The notes: generated by a model not told the origin, from the letters alone. 64,000 nt of DNA from Nocardia vaccinii NBRC 15922 (GCF_001613305.1 NZ_BDCC01000058.1:62001-126000), one strand, 5' to 3'; numbered from the stretch's first letter, positions 51,003 to 61,064 are shown. Program-made: numbers and translations.

Positions 51003-52643
51003 TCAAGAATTCCAAGGAAGAAGTTCCGGACGCTGATCGAACCACTGCCGGATCTCTGATTTCTGCACTTTCCCGGTAGTTCCTTTCGGAAGTTCTTCCA
51101 CAAATTCGATGTGCTTCGGGACTTCCCACTTACCCATACGCGGTGCGCAATAGTCGATCAGCGCAGTGGCGGATACTTTCCGCTCCCCGACGGGCACCAC
51201 CACCGCGACCACCACCTCGCCCCACTTCTCGTGTGGCGCACCGACGACGGCGACCTCGCCGACATCGGGATGTTCGGCCAGCGCATTCTCGACGACCGCG
51301 GGGTACACGTTGTATCCCCCCGATATGATCATGAACTTTTTGCGGTCGGTCACGTAGACGAACCCGCGAGAGTCCTGGCTGCCGAGATCTCCGGTGCGCA
51401 GCCAACCGTGGTGGAGGGCAGCAGCGGTCTCAGCTGGACGACCGAGGTAGCCCGCCATCACAGCACCGCGGACGCAGATCTCCCCAACTGCTCCACGTGG
51501 TACCTCCCGGCCGTCTTCCCCTCGGATGACAAGATCGACGTGGGCCATCGGCCGCCCCACACAGCGTCCGACCATTTCTGGCTCTGCCGACAACTCGGTG
51601 AGGTCCCAGGGCCGCAGCTGACACACGGCGCCAGTCGCCTCGGTCGAGCCGTACCAGTTCTGGACCTCGCAACCGAGCGTTCGCCGGACTCGGTCGACGA
51701 CCGCGGGAACTGAAGGACTACCAAGGGTGACGACGGTACGCAAGCTGGTGTTCGTTATTCCCCGAACACGCGCTAGCTCCTCGATGCCGTGCAGCATCGT
51801 CGGTACGCAGAACATCACGGTGACACCGTGCTGCTCGATCAGTTCGAGGCTGCCTTCCGCGCTGAACCGGGTGGGTAGCACTGTCGTCGCTCCCACTGCG
51901 ACAGCGTGTGTGTGTATGAATATCGGGAAGCCCGAACCGGGTAGATTGTTCAAGATCACGTCATCGGAACGAAGCCCGGCACCAAGCGCGGTGGCGAACA
52001 GAGCAGCACCGGCCGCCCCGTGGGTGAGAATCGCGCCCTTCGGCCATCCTGTCGTTCCCGAGGTATAGGAAACCGCCACAGTGTCATTCGGACCGACGGC
52101 CGCGGGCTCGCCGTCAGCGTGATCGCACAGGGCTCGCATGTCGTGCTCCAGATCGTGGCCTGCACCGATCCCGACCAGGACACGCCCCTCGTCTCGCCAT
52201 CGGTGAATCTCCGCGGCAAGCTGATCCGAGAAGCGATCTTCGATAAAAATCACGCGCAGGTCGGCATCTTGCACAATGTGGTCGATCTCGCGAGGAGAGT
52301 AACGCCAGTTGATGCCCACCCTGACGTAACCGCCGACCAGGCAAGCATGCCAGTGTTCGAGCAACTCGACACGGTCGGAAGCAATAATTCCGGTGCCGTC
52401 CCCCTGCTTCATACCCAACTCGGCCAGCGCCCCGGTCAATGCGAGGCGGCGGGACGCGATCTCCGCCCAACTGAGGGAACGCTCGCCATCGGCGTACGCA
52501 ACACCGTCGGCTCGGGTGACCGCCAGCCTTCCGACAAGGTCCGGCAGGAGAGGTTGATTCGCATCCCCCCAGGCGCGCGAGCCGGCACCCCGCATCGACC
52601 GTTGCGACGTACCCTCACCGAATACTTCGTGGCCGTAGTTCAT
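51003..52643 (-). CDS. AMP-forming acyl-CoA synthetase/ligase
   Basis: The 546-residue enzyme has the ANL-family motifs: P loop YTSGTTGWPKGA near 210, YGSTEATG near 335, TGD in WLRTGDLGS, RKKFMIISGGYNVYP hinge, and the C-terminal Lys in PKGTTGKVQK. It activates a carboxylic acid to the acyl-adenylate and then to the acyl-CoA. The substrate is not set by sequence alone; the cluster suggests an unusual organic acid. ATG 52643 follows GGAAAGAAG. Divergent from the LLM gene. Confidence 0.92.
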   Translation of the reverse strand: MNYGHEVFGEGTSQRSMRGAGSRAWGDANQPLLPDLVGRLAVTRADGVAYADGERSLSWAEIASRRLALTGALAELGMKQGDGTGIIASDRVELLEHWHACLVGGYVRVGINWRYSPREIDHIVQDADLRVIFIEDRFSDQLAAEIHRWRDEGRVLVGIGAGHDLEHDMRALCDHADGEPAAVGPNDTVAVSYTSGTTGWPKGAILTHGAAGAALFATALGAGLRSDDVILNNLPGSGFPIFIHTHAVAVGATTVLPTRFSAEGSLELIEQHGVTVMFCVPTMLHGIEELARVRGITNTSLRTVVTLGSPSVPAVVDRVRRTLGCEVQNWYGSTEATGAVCQLRPWDLTELSAEPEMVGRCVGRPMAHVDLVIRGEDGREVPRGAVGEICVRGAVMAGYLGRPAETAAALHHGWLRTGDLGSQDSRGFVYVTDRKKFMIISGGYNVYPAVVENALAEHPDVGEVAVVGAPHEKWGEVVVAVVVPVGERKVSATALIDYCAPRMGKWEVPKHIEFVEELPKGTTGKVQKSEIRQWFDQRPELLPWNS

Positions 52644-53070
52644 TCGATCTTCTTTCCGGGAGTAGAAACAACATTGTCCGAACACTCACGTCAGACATAT
52701 TGGGGCGGACCTGCCGCCATTGAGATGGACCGCGCACCATCGCCTGGCCGGAGCGCAAAGTGTGCGGCGGACCGGACGTAGAGGCAGAACTGTGGGATGA
52801 GGAAGGACTTGAAGGAGCAGTTACAGCTACAGCAAGGGCAAATTCCTTTCGAGAACAAATCCCCATTCGAAATGAAGGCGAATCTGGTCATTTCAACTGG
52901 GGCGCTCGGCAGTCCGGACTCGACGACCGTCTGCACGTGTGCCGCGTCACTACTAACGCATGTTCGTATCGTAGACGGACGATCAGCTCTGTCAATGGAT
53001 TCGGAGAAAATTGACGAACGAACACCCGTTCGTATAGCATGCGGTCAGATTGTTCAGTAGAGGGAGACTG
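52644..53070. other. Divergent promoter region of the CoA ligase and LLM genes
   Basis: About 427 bases lacking a gene. The right part has GTTCGTA at 52962-52968 and the inverted repeat at 53018-53033. These fit TetR control of one or both divergent transcripts. No other signals were seen. Confidence 0.5.
53018..53033. promoter_or_regulatory. ACGAAC-ACCC-GTTCGT operator
   Basis: A perfect 6+4+6 palindrome, 37 bases before the LLM gene start. The half-site GTTCGT is shared with the palindrome before the TetR gene (54780). It overlaps the likely promoter, so bound repressor would block transcription. Confidence 0.65.
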
Positions 53071-53967
53071 ATGGGCCGGGTATCGATCGGCGTCCACCTG
53101 CCACACAACCAAGATCATGGGAAACTTGCCGCGATGGCCCGACTGGCCGAAGAATGTGGCGCAGATTCGCTGTGGGTGCCCGATCACACCTTACTGGTCG
53201 AGGACACCCAGTCCAGGTACCCGTTCAGCACTGACGGCCGCTTCTTCACCCCACCGGACGAGGACTGGTTCGATTGGGTCGCCACCCTCGGCCATCTGTC
53301 GGCGGTCACGACCAGAGCCAGGCTGGGCGTCTGCGTGGCAGTCATCGCCCACCGCAACCCGATCGTCCTGGCCAAGCAAGTCGCCACGCTCGACCGGTTG
53401 TCCGGTGGCCGTATCGAACTCGGTGTCGGCATCGGATGGTTGCGCGAGGAGTTCGCGGCGCTCGGAGTCCCTTTCGACCGCCGCGGACACCGAACCGACG
53501 GGGCACTGCGCCTCTTGACAGCCGCTTGGTCAGGTTCTCCGCCGGCAGGCCAGTACGGCCCCTACTCGTTGCCCGCCGGGGCACGCACACATCCCACTCC
53601 GTGCGAAGGCAGAGTGCCAATTCTGGTCGGCGGCGACTCTCCTGGCGCACTCCGGAGGATCGCCCGGCTCGGTGCCGGATGGTTCGGCACCGCTGTCGAT
53701 GGCAGACTCAGCGCCGAGACGGTGCGCGATGTCATCCGCCGGATGCACGATGCCGCCGCGGCGAGTGGGCGTGACCCGTCGGAACTTCGCGCCGTCGTCC
53801 GAATTCCCGCCCCGGCCGCGTTAGTTGGCACAACCACCTATACGCGCTACCTCAGAGGGTTGTGCGCCGCTGGCGCGACCGAGCTGACCTTCGACGTCAG
53901 CTGGCGCGATGCAGCCCGTGCAGAAAAGACCCTGCGCATGCTGACCGCCGTAAAGAGCGAATTCTGA
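53071..53967 (+). CDS. LLM-class (F420- or flavin-dependent) oxidoreductase
   Basis: The 298-residue luciferase-like protein starts at ATG 53071 after AGGGAG. Family features include GVHLPHNQDHGKLAAMARLAEECGADSLWVPDHT, LGVCVAVIAHRNPIVLAKQVATLDRLSGGRIELGVGIGW, and PILVGGDSPGALRRIARLGAGW near residue 190. Actinobacterial members of this subgroup use F420. It may be a monooxygenase or dehydrogenase in the pathway. It lies between two operators and next to a terminator, so it is a single-gene unit. Confidence 0.85.
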   Translation: MGRVSIGVHLPHNQDHGKLAAMARLAEECGADSLWVPDHTLLVEDTQSRYPFSTDGRFFTPPDEDWFDWVATLGHLSAVTTRARLGVCVAVIAHRNPIVLAKQVATLDRLSGGRIELGVGIGWLREEFAALGVPFDRRGHRTDGALRLLTAAWSGSPPAGQYGPYSLPAGARTHPTPCEGRVPILVGGDSPGALRRIARLGAGWFGTAVDGRLSAETVRDVIRRMHDAAAASGRDPSELRAVVRIPAPAALVGTTTYTRYLRGLCAAGATELTFDVSWRDAARAEKTLRMLTAVKSEF

Positions 53968-53970
53968 TGT

Positions 53971-54007
53971 CGGGGCGCGCGTAACAATTTCCGCTGCGCG
54001 CGCCCCG
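53971..54007. terminator. Terminator between convergent LLM and TetR genes
   Basis: An 11-bp perfect stem (CGGGGCGCGCG / CGCGCGCCCCG) with a 15-base loop is followed by AAATCTTT on the plus strand. It lies between the two stops. Confidence 0.75.
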
Positions 54008-54075
54008 AAATCTTTCTGATGTCATCGACTATTGCGACCGCCCGACCACGCGTCGGCACACGAAATCAGCTCAAC

Positions 54076-54708
54076 TCAGCCATTGACGCTTTCGTCCGGC
54101 ACGGCAACCTTACTCGGGCAACTGACCGGCGCGTACATCGCGATCAGACGATCTGCGATTTCATCTATACTCAAACGAGCATCGTTGCGATACCAGGTCG
54201 ACACATGTGACGCGATCGCCACAGCCGCATACGCGGCCATCTGAATGTCCGGAATCTCAACCACACCGGCAGCATCCACCTCGGCGAGCAGATCCATAAG
54301 CCGCCGCTCGTACTCATCACGCAACTGCTGAATCTCCGCACGATTCTCCGGAGACAGCGCCCGCAGCTCACTATTGCCGATGAACGCCTCGCGACGATGC
54401 TCAGCGTGATAAACGATCGCAGCACGCATGAACCGACGAAGACGTTCCATCGGATCCGTCACATCAGCAACCGCAGCATCCGATTTACTCAAAAGCTGAT
54501 TCATATTGTCGCGCATGATACGAACCAACAACTCTTCGCGAGAATCGATATGATTGTAGAGACTGGCGACCTTCAGACCCACCTCCCTGGCGATATCGCG
54601 CAGGCTCGCACCGGCATATCCATTCGCCGACCACAATTCGATCGCCGCCTCATAGATCGCTGAGGCGCTAGAACCTTCCCACACGGTGGCGTTCGATACC
54701 ACTGTCAT
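54076..54708 (-). CDS. TetR-family regulator of the catabolic cluster
   Basis: The 210-residue protein has a TetR DNA-binding domain at about 15-62 (IYEAAIELWSANGYAG, SLRDIAREVGLKVASLYNHI) and a TetR_C-type ligand domain that resembles the KstR2-like group. ATG 54708 follows GGAGGAG. A 7+3+7 palindrome lies 72 bases before the start. The matching half-sites before the LLM gene suggest it represses the cluster, with a CoA ester as the likely inducer by analogy. Confidence 0.85.
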   Translation of the reverse strand: MTVVSNATVWEGSSASAIYEAAIELWSANGYAGASLRDIAREVGLKVASLYNHIDSREELLVRIMRDNMNQLLSKSDAAVADVTDPMERLRRFMRAAIVYHAEHRREAFIGNSELRALSPENRAEIQQLRDEYERRLMDLLAEVDAAGVVEIPDIQMAAYAAVAIASHVSTWYRNDARLSIDEIADRLIAMYAPVSCPSKVAVPDESVNG

Positions 54709-55090
54709 CTGTCTCCTCCGGGCCAACTCCAGAACTCATAGAACTCATCCGAGCCAAGTCCAGAATCATACTAGCAACTGTTCGTAACCTACGAACCAAC
54801 GCTTGCGACGCCCCATAGGCACCATACCGACCGGCAACCGTTCCGCACGCACACCGCCATGAATCGCCGGCAAGTTCATACGGCAAGATACACCTTCGCG
54901 ATCACTGCATTATTTTAATTTACTTTCAATAACGCCGCCGCAATATCCATCGTCGCACCACCTCCACGATCGACATCGTCGTTGCCGCCGATTAAATTCG
55001 GACAAACGGTATATTCGGGCCGCGCTCGCCGCACTTCGTGCGCCCCCTGGGTGGCAGGCAACACCTCTGCGGCCCGGATGCCGCCCTGGG
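54709..55090. other. Region between the aldehyde dehydrogenase and the TetR gene
   Basis: About 380 bases without a gene. It carries the palindrome at 54780-54796 and, further on, an AT-rich stretch around 54890-54925. The aldehyde dehydrogenase operon ends at its right side; I see no clear terminator. Confidence 0.45.
54780..54796. promoter_or_regulatory. GTTCGTA-ACC-TACGAAC operator before the TetR gene
   Basis: A perfect 7+3+7 palindrome in the TetR promoter region. The half-site is repeated before the LLM gene (52962 and 53018). It fits autorepression. Confidence 0.7.
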
Positions 55091-56545
55091 CTACTGCCCA
55101 GCGGCGATCCGCATCACCACACTCTTCTCCTGCGTGTAATGCCGCAGCGCGGACATCCCCTTCTCCCGGCCGAGCCCCGAAGACTTCTGGCCGCCGAAGG
55201 GCACCTCTACATGTTCACCCAGGAATTCGTTGACGAGCACCTGGCCAACCTCGAGTCGACCCGCCATCCGGTGCGCCCGTTGAAGATTCGAGGTCCACAT
55301 ACCGGCGACGAGACCATACGCGGAGTCATTCGCCATCCGGACAGCCTCATCCTCCCCGCTGAACGGGACGATACATGCCACCGGACCGAACACCTCCTCG
55401 CGGTAGATCCGCATTTCCGACGTGACATCCGAGTAGACGGTCGGCTCGATGAACTGACCGGGGCGGGTGGCGACCCGACCCCCCGCTCTCAGAAGGGCCC
55501 CATCGGCTTCCGCGATACGGAAGTAATCCTGAATCTTCTCGAACTGACTTGTCGTGATGATCGGTCCCATACTCTCCCCGGGCCTGACCGAAGCCACCTC
55601 GTTCAGCAGCAAACGAGTGAACTCCTCGGCTACCTCCTTCTCCACGAGGATGCGACTGCCGGCAATACAGATTTGCCCAGCGTTGTAGGTGAATGCCCGA
55701 ACAGCCGACGCAACAGCTGCTTCCAAATCCGCGTCCGCGAAAACGATGTTGGCGGATTTCCCGCCGAGCTCGAGGATCACGGGAACGACTCGATCGGAGG
55801 CGGCTCGTCCGATCGCACGCCCGGTGACGACAGAACCCGTGAACGCGATCAGAGACACCCCTGCATGGTTGACCAGCGCTTCACCAGCGACCGCGCCGGT
55901 GCCGGTAACAACGTTCAGAACCCCGTCGGGCAGCCCGGCCTCAGTGGCCAGACGGGCGAGAGCCACTGTCGACGACGAGGTGAATTCGGACGGCTTGACG
56001 ACGACCGTGTTCCCGGTGGCGAGGGCGGGCGCGACCGCCCGGGCTGCCTGATTCAGCGGACCGTTCCACGGGGTGACGACGCCTACGACGCCATAGGGCT
56101 CCCGCCGGGTGTATACGTGGTAGTCGTCGCCAAGCGATATGACCTCTCCATGTTCGGCATTGACCAGTCCTCCGAAGTACTCGAAGAACTCGATGGCAGA
56201 GACGATCCCACCTCGGACATCCTCGACGGTACGGCCGGTGTCGGCGGCCTCCAGTGCGCACAGTTCTTCGATCGAGGCGCTCATCAGCCGACCGATCCTC
56301 TGCAGTTGCCGGCCGCGCTCCATCGGCCGAATCGCGCGCCACATCGCTCCGGCGGAAAGCGCAGAGGCGACGGCCACGTCGACATCCTCGGCAGTGCCAC
56401 GGACAAGGCGGTAGACCAGCTCATCATCCAGCGGGCTTCGTCGCTCGAAAAGCCCGCCGGTGGCCGACCCTGCTTCCGCGCCGCCGATCCAGTGTCCGAC
56501 CAACGGAGCGCTCGTAGTAGTAGGTGCAACGTCGATGGATGTCAT
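55091..56545 (-). CDS. NAD(P)-dependent aldehyde dehydrogenase
   Basis: The 484-residue protein has the family motifs GVVTPWNGPLNQA, VVKPSEFTSSST, the Glu motif LELGGKSANIVF near residue 260 and the catalytic Cys293 in NAGQICIAGSR, ending with FGGQKSSGLGREKG. It oxidises an aldehyde to the acid. ATG 56545 follows AGAGGAA. It is 52 bases downstream of a GMC oxidoreductase in the same direction, which is a natural alcohol-to-acid pair. Confidence 0.94.
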   Translation of the reverse strand: MTSIDVAPTTTSAPLVGHWIGGAEAGSATGGLFERRSPLDDELVYRLVRGTAEDVDVAVASALSAGAMWRAIRPMERGRQLQRIGRLMSASIEELCALEAADTGRTVEDVRGGIVSAIEFFEYFGGLVNAEHGEVISLGDDYHVYTRREPYGVVGVVTPWNGPLNQAARAVAPALATGNTVVVKPSEFTSSSTVALARLATEAGLPDGVLNVVTGTGAVAGEALVNHAGVSLIAFTGSVVTGRAIGRAASDRVVPVILELGGKSANIVFADADLEAAVASAVRAFTYNAGQICIAGSRILVEKEVAEEFTRLLLNEVASVRPGESMGPIITTSQFEKIQDYFRIAEADGALLRAGGRVATRPGQFIEPTVYSDVTSEMRIYREEVFGPVACIVPFSGEDEAVRMANDSAYGLVAGMWTSNLQRAHRMAGRLEVGQVLVNEFLGEHVEVPFGGQKSSGLGREKGMSALRHYTQEKSVVMRIAAGQ

Positions 56546-56597
56546 ATGTGATTCCTCTACTTGTAGATCGGCGGACACGAGCCGCGATGGATTACGG

Positions 56598-58208
56598 TCA
56601 GTCGTTGTCCGCGCGAATCTTCTGAGCGGCGATGTATGCCAATGCCTGGGTGGGCGCACTGTTGTTGCCGGAGGGCATCTCCGGGAAAACGGACGCATCG
56701 ACGACACGCAGACCGGTAATACCGCGCACGCGAAGGTGATCATCCACCACGGAAGCGCCGTCACCTCCGACAGCGCAGGTGCCCAGCGTGTGATACGAGT
56801 TCGATCCTTGGTTCAAGGCGTAGCTGAGGATCTCCTCATCACTCTGGATCCGCCGTCCGGGAGTGAACTCATCGATGACCATCCCGGCGATCGGTGCGGA
56901 CCGCATGATTTCGCGCGCCTTCCGGAAGCTCGCGACCATCAGCCGGCGATCTCGTTCGTCCGAGAAGAAGCACGGCTCGATAGCGGGAGCGTCCTCGGGA
57001 ACGGGGCCGGAGATGTGGATCGAACCTCGGCTCTTCGGGTAGAGCGGATTGGTGAGCAGCATCGCGCCCGGTTTGTCGTCGACAACGAGGCGGGCCTTGG
57101 AAGGGCTCATGCCGGACGTTGAGATAGGGGTGAAGAGTGTCTGCGTGTCAGGACGCGTCGAATCGGGATCCGACCGGTACAGTGCCACAACGCTGTACCC
57201 CCCGAATGACATGATGCCGTCTCGGGCGGCCAAGTAGCGCGCACCCTCGAGCCCCTGCCGGAACTTGCCGTCGATCCTGGCGTTGTATCCAAGACCTTTC
57301 TCTAGATGGAACTGCATCCGGATTCCGCGATGTTCGCGGAGGTTCTCACCGACGTTCGGACTTTCCACGACGATCGGCACGCCCGCGGCGGCCAACACGT
57401 CCGCGCGCCCCACACCGCTGCGTTCCAGTAGTAATGGTGTATCGAGCGCGCCACCACAGATCAACACCTCTTTGCGCGCACGGTAAGTGACAGCACGACC
57501 ACCGACTCGCGCCTGCACCCCCACCGCATGATTGCCATCGAAGACAATCCGACCGACCTGGTGGTTCGGCGCGACTGTACAGTTCAGCCGTTTTCGAGCC
57601 GGATGCAGGAAGGCGCGGGCAGCGCTTACTCGGGTCCCGTTGCTGACGCTCGACATCACGTATCCGGCTCGATCCCCGCCGCCGGAGTTGACGTCGGTCA
57701 GCGTCGGGACGTCGAATTCGCCCAGCGACTCCAGGAACGCGTCGCTGACCGGCTCGGCTGGGCCAGCCGGGGAAATCCGCACCGGACCGGAGCCACCGCG
57801 AATTCCATTCCTGCCGAATTCGTTGTTTTCCATCGCCTTGAACGCCTCGAGGAACGCTTCCCAGCCCCACCCTGTGACACCTCGCTCAGCCCAACTGTCG
57901 TAGTCATCCGCCCAGCCCCGGTTCCAGACCGATCCATTGATGGTCGTCGAGCCACCGATGACCCGACCGCGGGCCCACGACTCCCGCTGCGTGTCGTCCC
58001 CGAACTCATCGGTCGTGAACACCTTCGTGTAGCGGGGATTGGACATCGTGAAGTAGAAGCCCTTAGGGACGAGATGGAGTGGGTTTCGGTCCCAGCCACC
58101 CGCTTCCAGGACGAGGACCGCATCCCGACCACTCTCCGAGAGACGCTCAGCCAGCACACATCCGGCTGCGCCACTACCGACGATGATGTAGTCGAACTTG
58201 TCTTTCAT
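56598..58208 (-). CDS. GMC-family FAD-dependent alcohol oxidase/dehydrogenase
   Basis: The 536-residue protein has the FAD-binding dinucleotide fold DYIIVGSGAAGCVLAERLSE at the N-terminus, the GMC signatures GGSTTINGSVWNRG and CGGALDTPLLLERSG, and the C-terminal active-site YHTLGTCAVG and SGNNSAPTQALAYIAAQ with the conserved His and Asn. It oxidises a primary alcohol to an aldehyde. ATG 58208 follows AGGAG (12-base spacing). It is followed by the aldehyde dehydrogenase. Confidence 0.94.
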   Translation of the reverse strand: MKDKFDYIIVGSGAAGCVLAERLSESGRDAVLVLEAGGWDRNPLHLVPKGFYFTMSNPRYTKVFTTDEFGDDTQRESWARGRVIGGSTTINGSVWNRGWADDYDSWAERGVTGWGWEAFLEAFKAMENNEFGRNGIRGGSGPVRISPAGPAEPVSDAFLESLGEFDVPTLTDVNSGGGDRAGYVMSSVSNGTRVSAARAFLHPARKRLNCTVAPNHQVGRIVFDGNHAVGVQARVGGRAVTYRARKEVLICGGALDTPLLLERSGVGRADVLAAAGVPIVVESPNVGENLREHRGIRMQFHLEKGLGYNARIDGKFRQGLEGARYLAARDGIMSFGGYSVVALYRSDPDSTRPDTQTLFTPISTSGMSPSKARLVVDDKPGAMLLTNPLYPKSRGSIHISGPVPEDAPAIEPCFFSDERDRRLMVASFRKAREIMRSAPIAGMVIDEFTPGRRIQSDEEILSYALNQGSNSYHTLGTCAVGGDGASVVDDHLRVRGITGLRVVDASVFPEMPSGNNSAPTQALAYIAAQKIRADND

Positions 58209-58289
58209 GCGGCGTCGAGATCTCCTTCGGATGGGCGAGGACAACAAGCCCCGCGTTGTCGGCGGCATAGGTTCACTACGTGGTGGAAA

Positions 58290-61064
58290 TCAACTGCCGT
58301 CCAAGACCGCCTGCACGTCTGACTCCTCGGTGTCACCCATTCCCAGATAGGCAGCTTTGACGCGGTTGTCCTCCCTGACGACGTCAGGCGTCCCGTCCGC
58401 GATAACCTCACCGAACTCCAGGACGACCACCCGATCGCAGACACTCATGACGAAGTTCATGTCGTGCTCGACGACAAGCACCCCGATACCCCATTCGTCG
58501 GCCAGGCTCCGCACGACGGTCGCGAGCTCGGCCGATTCCACCGAGGTCAGGCCAGCCGCGCACTCGTCGAGGAGGATGACGCTGGGACCAGTGGCCACAG
58601 CGCGGGCCACGCTCAGCAGGCGGCGCTCGCCATAGGAAAGCGAGTCCACTCGCCGGTCCATGAACTTGGTCAGCCGGAACTCGGTGAGTACTGCTTTCGC
58701 CGCGTCCGAAAGCTCCGGCTTCTTGGGGTAGACCAGATCCGTGAGTCCGGCGATTCGGTCGCGCTTGTCCGAGGCCGCCTGCATGTTCTCGCGAACGGTC
58801 ATGTCCTCGAACAGTTCCAGCGACTGGAAGGACCGGGTCAGCCCACGGCGCGACCGCTGCATCGCGCTACGCCGGGTGAGGTCCTCCCCCTCCATCCGGA
58901 TCGAACCGGACGTGGGAGTGACAAAGCCGGTTATCGCATCTATCAAGGTCGTCTTCCCCGCGCCATTGGGGCCGATCAGGCCCACAATGGTTCCAGGCTC
59001 GACCTCGAGCGACACGTCCTTGCAGGCAGCAACGCGGCCGTACATCACCGAGATGTCCCTGACAACAAGCGATTTGGGAGTCACGCGGTTGCGGTTCCCA
59101 TTGCCGGCCACATGGGCCCGCGTCGACGTGGGTTTGTCGTGATCGTCCCGCTCAACCGGCTGTGGCAACTGGACGTTCCGCCGACCGCGCACGCGCTTCC
59201 ACAGCCACCGGCCCTGATCGAGGTTGGCTTTCACGGCACCGTCAGGTTCTTGGATAAGCAGTAGCAGCAGGAGCAGACCGGACACCGCCTGGAGCCACGA
59301 GGACACCCCGGGACCGAATACCTGGTCGACCAAGAGAGCCAATACCGACCCGGTGGCCAGTAACGCACCAACCAACGGGCCGACCAGGAAACCGAGGCCG
59401 CCGATCACAGCCAGACCGACGTATGTGATCGACTGTTCGTTCGACAGGCCACCGAAAACGATGATCGGGGACCTGAAGAGGTAGATGATCCCACCCACGG
59501 CGGCAATCGCCGAGCTCAGTCCGAAGGCATAGAGTTTGGCTCCCATGACGTCGATGCCCAAGGACGCTGCGGCACGCTCGTTCGCACGGACGGCGATCAG
59601 GCGCCGACCCGCCCGGCCTCGACGAAGGTTGGCGACGAGAATCGTGCAGACTATCAAGGCCCCACCTGCCACCAGGGCATACCGTTCGGGGTAGAGCGTC
59701 GCACCGATATCGATCCCGAACAGCGTTGGCTCTCCCACCTCGGCGCCGGTGATCCCACCCGTGTAGTCGGCGTTGGCGAAGATCATCGCGTGCAGCGCGC
59801 CCCCCAGTCCGAGGGTGACGATCGCCAGGTTGATACCGCGCGTGCGAACGGCAGGCAGTGCGAAGAGCTGGCCCAGCGCGATGCACGCGATGATGCCGAT
59901 GACTGCGGACAACTCGAACGGGAGCCTGAAGCTGAGGATCATCCGCGACGCGACCCAACCCCCGAACACCGCGACAGAGAATTGGGCGAGCGAGATCTGA
60001 CCTGCGTAGCCGGTCACTACCACGATGGAAAGCAGGATGGTCGCGACCGCGAAGGTCGTCACGAAGGCATCGGCCCACAGGTAGTTGGACTGGACCACGA
60101 TAAGGCCGAGAACCACCGCGACGACTACAAGCGGCACGAGGCGGACTCGTCCGGAGCCGAGCAAGGGCTGTCGGTCCAGGAAGGCGTCCCGAAGGGGCAG
60201 GGGCCGACCTCGAAACACCAGGAAGACAACGATAACGAAGAACGGCAACGCGTCCTGAAGGCCGAACGTCCAGCTTCCCCACTTCGGTCCGTAGTAGGCG
60301 AGCAGTGAGCTGGCGACACCAAGTCCAACGCCACCAGCGAGCGTTAGCCAGAAAGATCGGAAGCCTCCGATCAGCGCGGCGGAGAGGGTCAGCAGCAGCA
60401 GGCCTGTCATCGCATCGACTGTCAGGCCGGAGATCGGTGCGAGAATAATCGACGAGACCGATGCCAGGGCACAGCCGGCTGCCCAGTTGACCGCAGCGAC
60501 AAGACCGGCCGACCACCCCAGGGATGCTGCGGCGCGTGGATTCTCCGCGACGGCGCTCGTCCCGATCCCGAACTTGGTGTACTTGTAGACGAACCACAGG
60601 ATGGCGGCGAAAACCACACTGAGCACCAGATAGACGACGCGGTCCGCCGTAATCGACAAGCCCCCGGGCAAGGGGATGTTGGTGGTGGGAACGAGCTGCT
60701 CGGCATGCTTGAGCGAACCACCATAGCGCTTGGTGGCCAGGCCTTGCAGCAAGATCAACAGAGCAAGCGTGGCCACCACCCTGACCAGTGCTGAGGCATT
60801 GCTCAGGCGCATCATGACCAGTCGGTGGAAGAGCAAGCCCACAATAGCGCCGAACAGAACGGCGATGAGCGCTGCGGGAACAACCGGCAGAGACAGACCC
60901 GCGCGCAGGTCCCAGAAGAGAAACGCCGAGGCGATCCCGATGCCGCCGTGGGCCAGGTTCACAACCCCGGAGCCGCGGTAAACCAGGACAATCCCCTGCG
61001 CGGACAACGCATAGACCGCCCCACTGCCCAGTCCCAGCAAGACGAACTGGAGGAATTCATGCAT
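58290..61064 (-). CDS. LivH-LivM-LivG triple-fusion ABC transporter subunit
   Basis: The 924-residue protein joins three parts that are normally separate. Residues 1-290 form a LivH-type permease, about 305-610 a LivM-type permease (TGYAGQISLAQFSVAVFG, RRGRAGRRLIAVRANERAAASLGID), and after a charged linker about 665-924 a LivG-type ATPase with Walker A GPNGAGKTT near 697, signature LSYGERR and Walker B VILLDECAAGL. The usual Pro after DE is Cys. It would import a branched or carboxylated substrate with the adjacent binding protein and LivF. No RBS problem or stop interrupts the reading frame. Confidence 0.9.
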   Translation of the reverse strand: MHEFLQFVLLGLGSGAVYALSAQGIVLVYRGSGVVNLAHGGIGIASAFLFWDLRAGLSLPVVPAALIAVLFGAIVGLLFHRLVMMRLSNASALVRVVATLALLILLQGLATKRYGGSLKHAEQLVPTTNIPLPGGLSITADRVVYLVLSVVFAAILWFVYKYTKFGIGTSAVAENPRAAASLGWSAGLVAAVNWAAGCALASVSSIILAPISGLTVDAMTGLLLLTLSAALIGGFRSFWLTLAGGVGLGVASSLLAYYGPKWGSWTFGLQDALPFFVIVVFLVFRGRPLPLRDAFLDRQPLLGSGRVRLVPLVVVAVVLGLIVVQSNYLWADAFVTTFAVATILLSIVVVTGYAGQISLAQFSVAVFGGWVASRMILSFRLPFELSAVIGIIACIALGQLFALPAVRTRGINLAIVTLGLGGALHAMIFANADYTGGITGAEVGEPTLFGIDIGATLYPERYALVAGGALIVCTILVANLRRGRAGRRLIAVRANERAAASLGIDVMGAKLYAFGLSSAIAAVGGIIYLFRSPIIVFGGLSNEQSITYVGLAVIGGLGFLVGPLVGALLATGSVLALLVDQVFGPGVSSWLQAVSGLLLLLLLIQEPDGAVKANLDQGRWLWKRVRGRRNVQLPQPVERDDHDKPTSTRAHVAGNGNRNRVTPKSLVVRDISVMYGRVAACKDVSLEVEPGTIVGLIGPNGAGKTTLIDAITGFVTPTSGSIRMEGEDLTRRSAMQRSRRGLTRSFQSLELFEDMTVRENMQAASDKRDRIAGLTDLVYPKKPELSDAAKAVLTEFRLTKFMDRRVDSLSYGERRLLSVARAVATGPSVILLDECAAGLTSVESAELATVVRSLADEWGIGVLVVEHDMNFVMSVCDRVVVLEFGEVIADGTPDVVREDNRVKAAYLGMGDTEESDVQAVLDGS

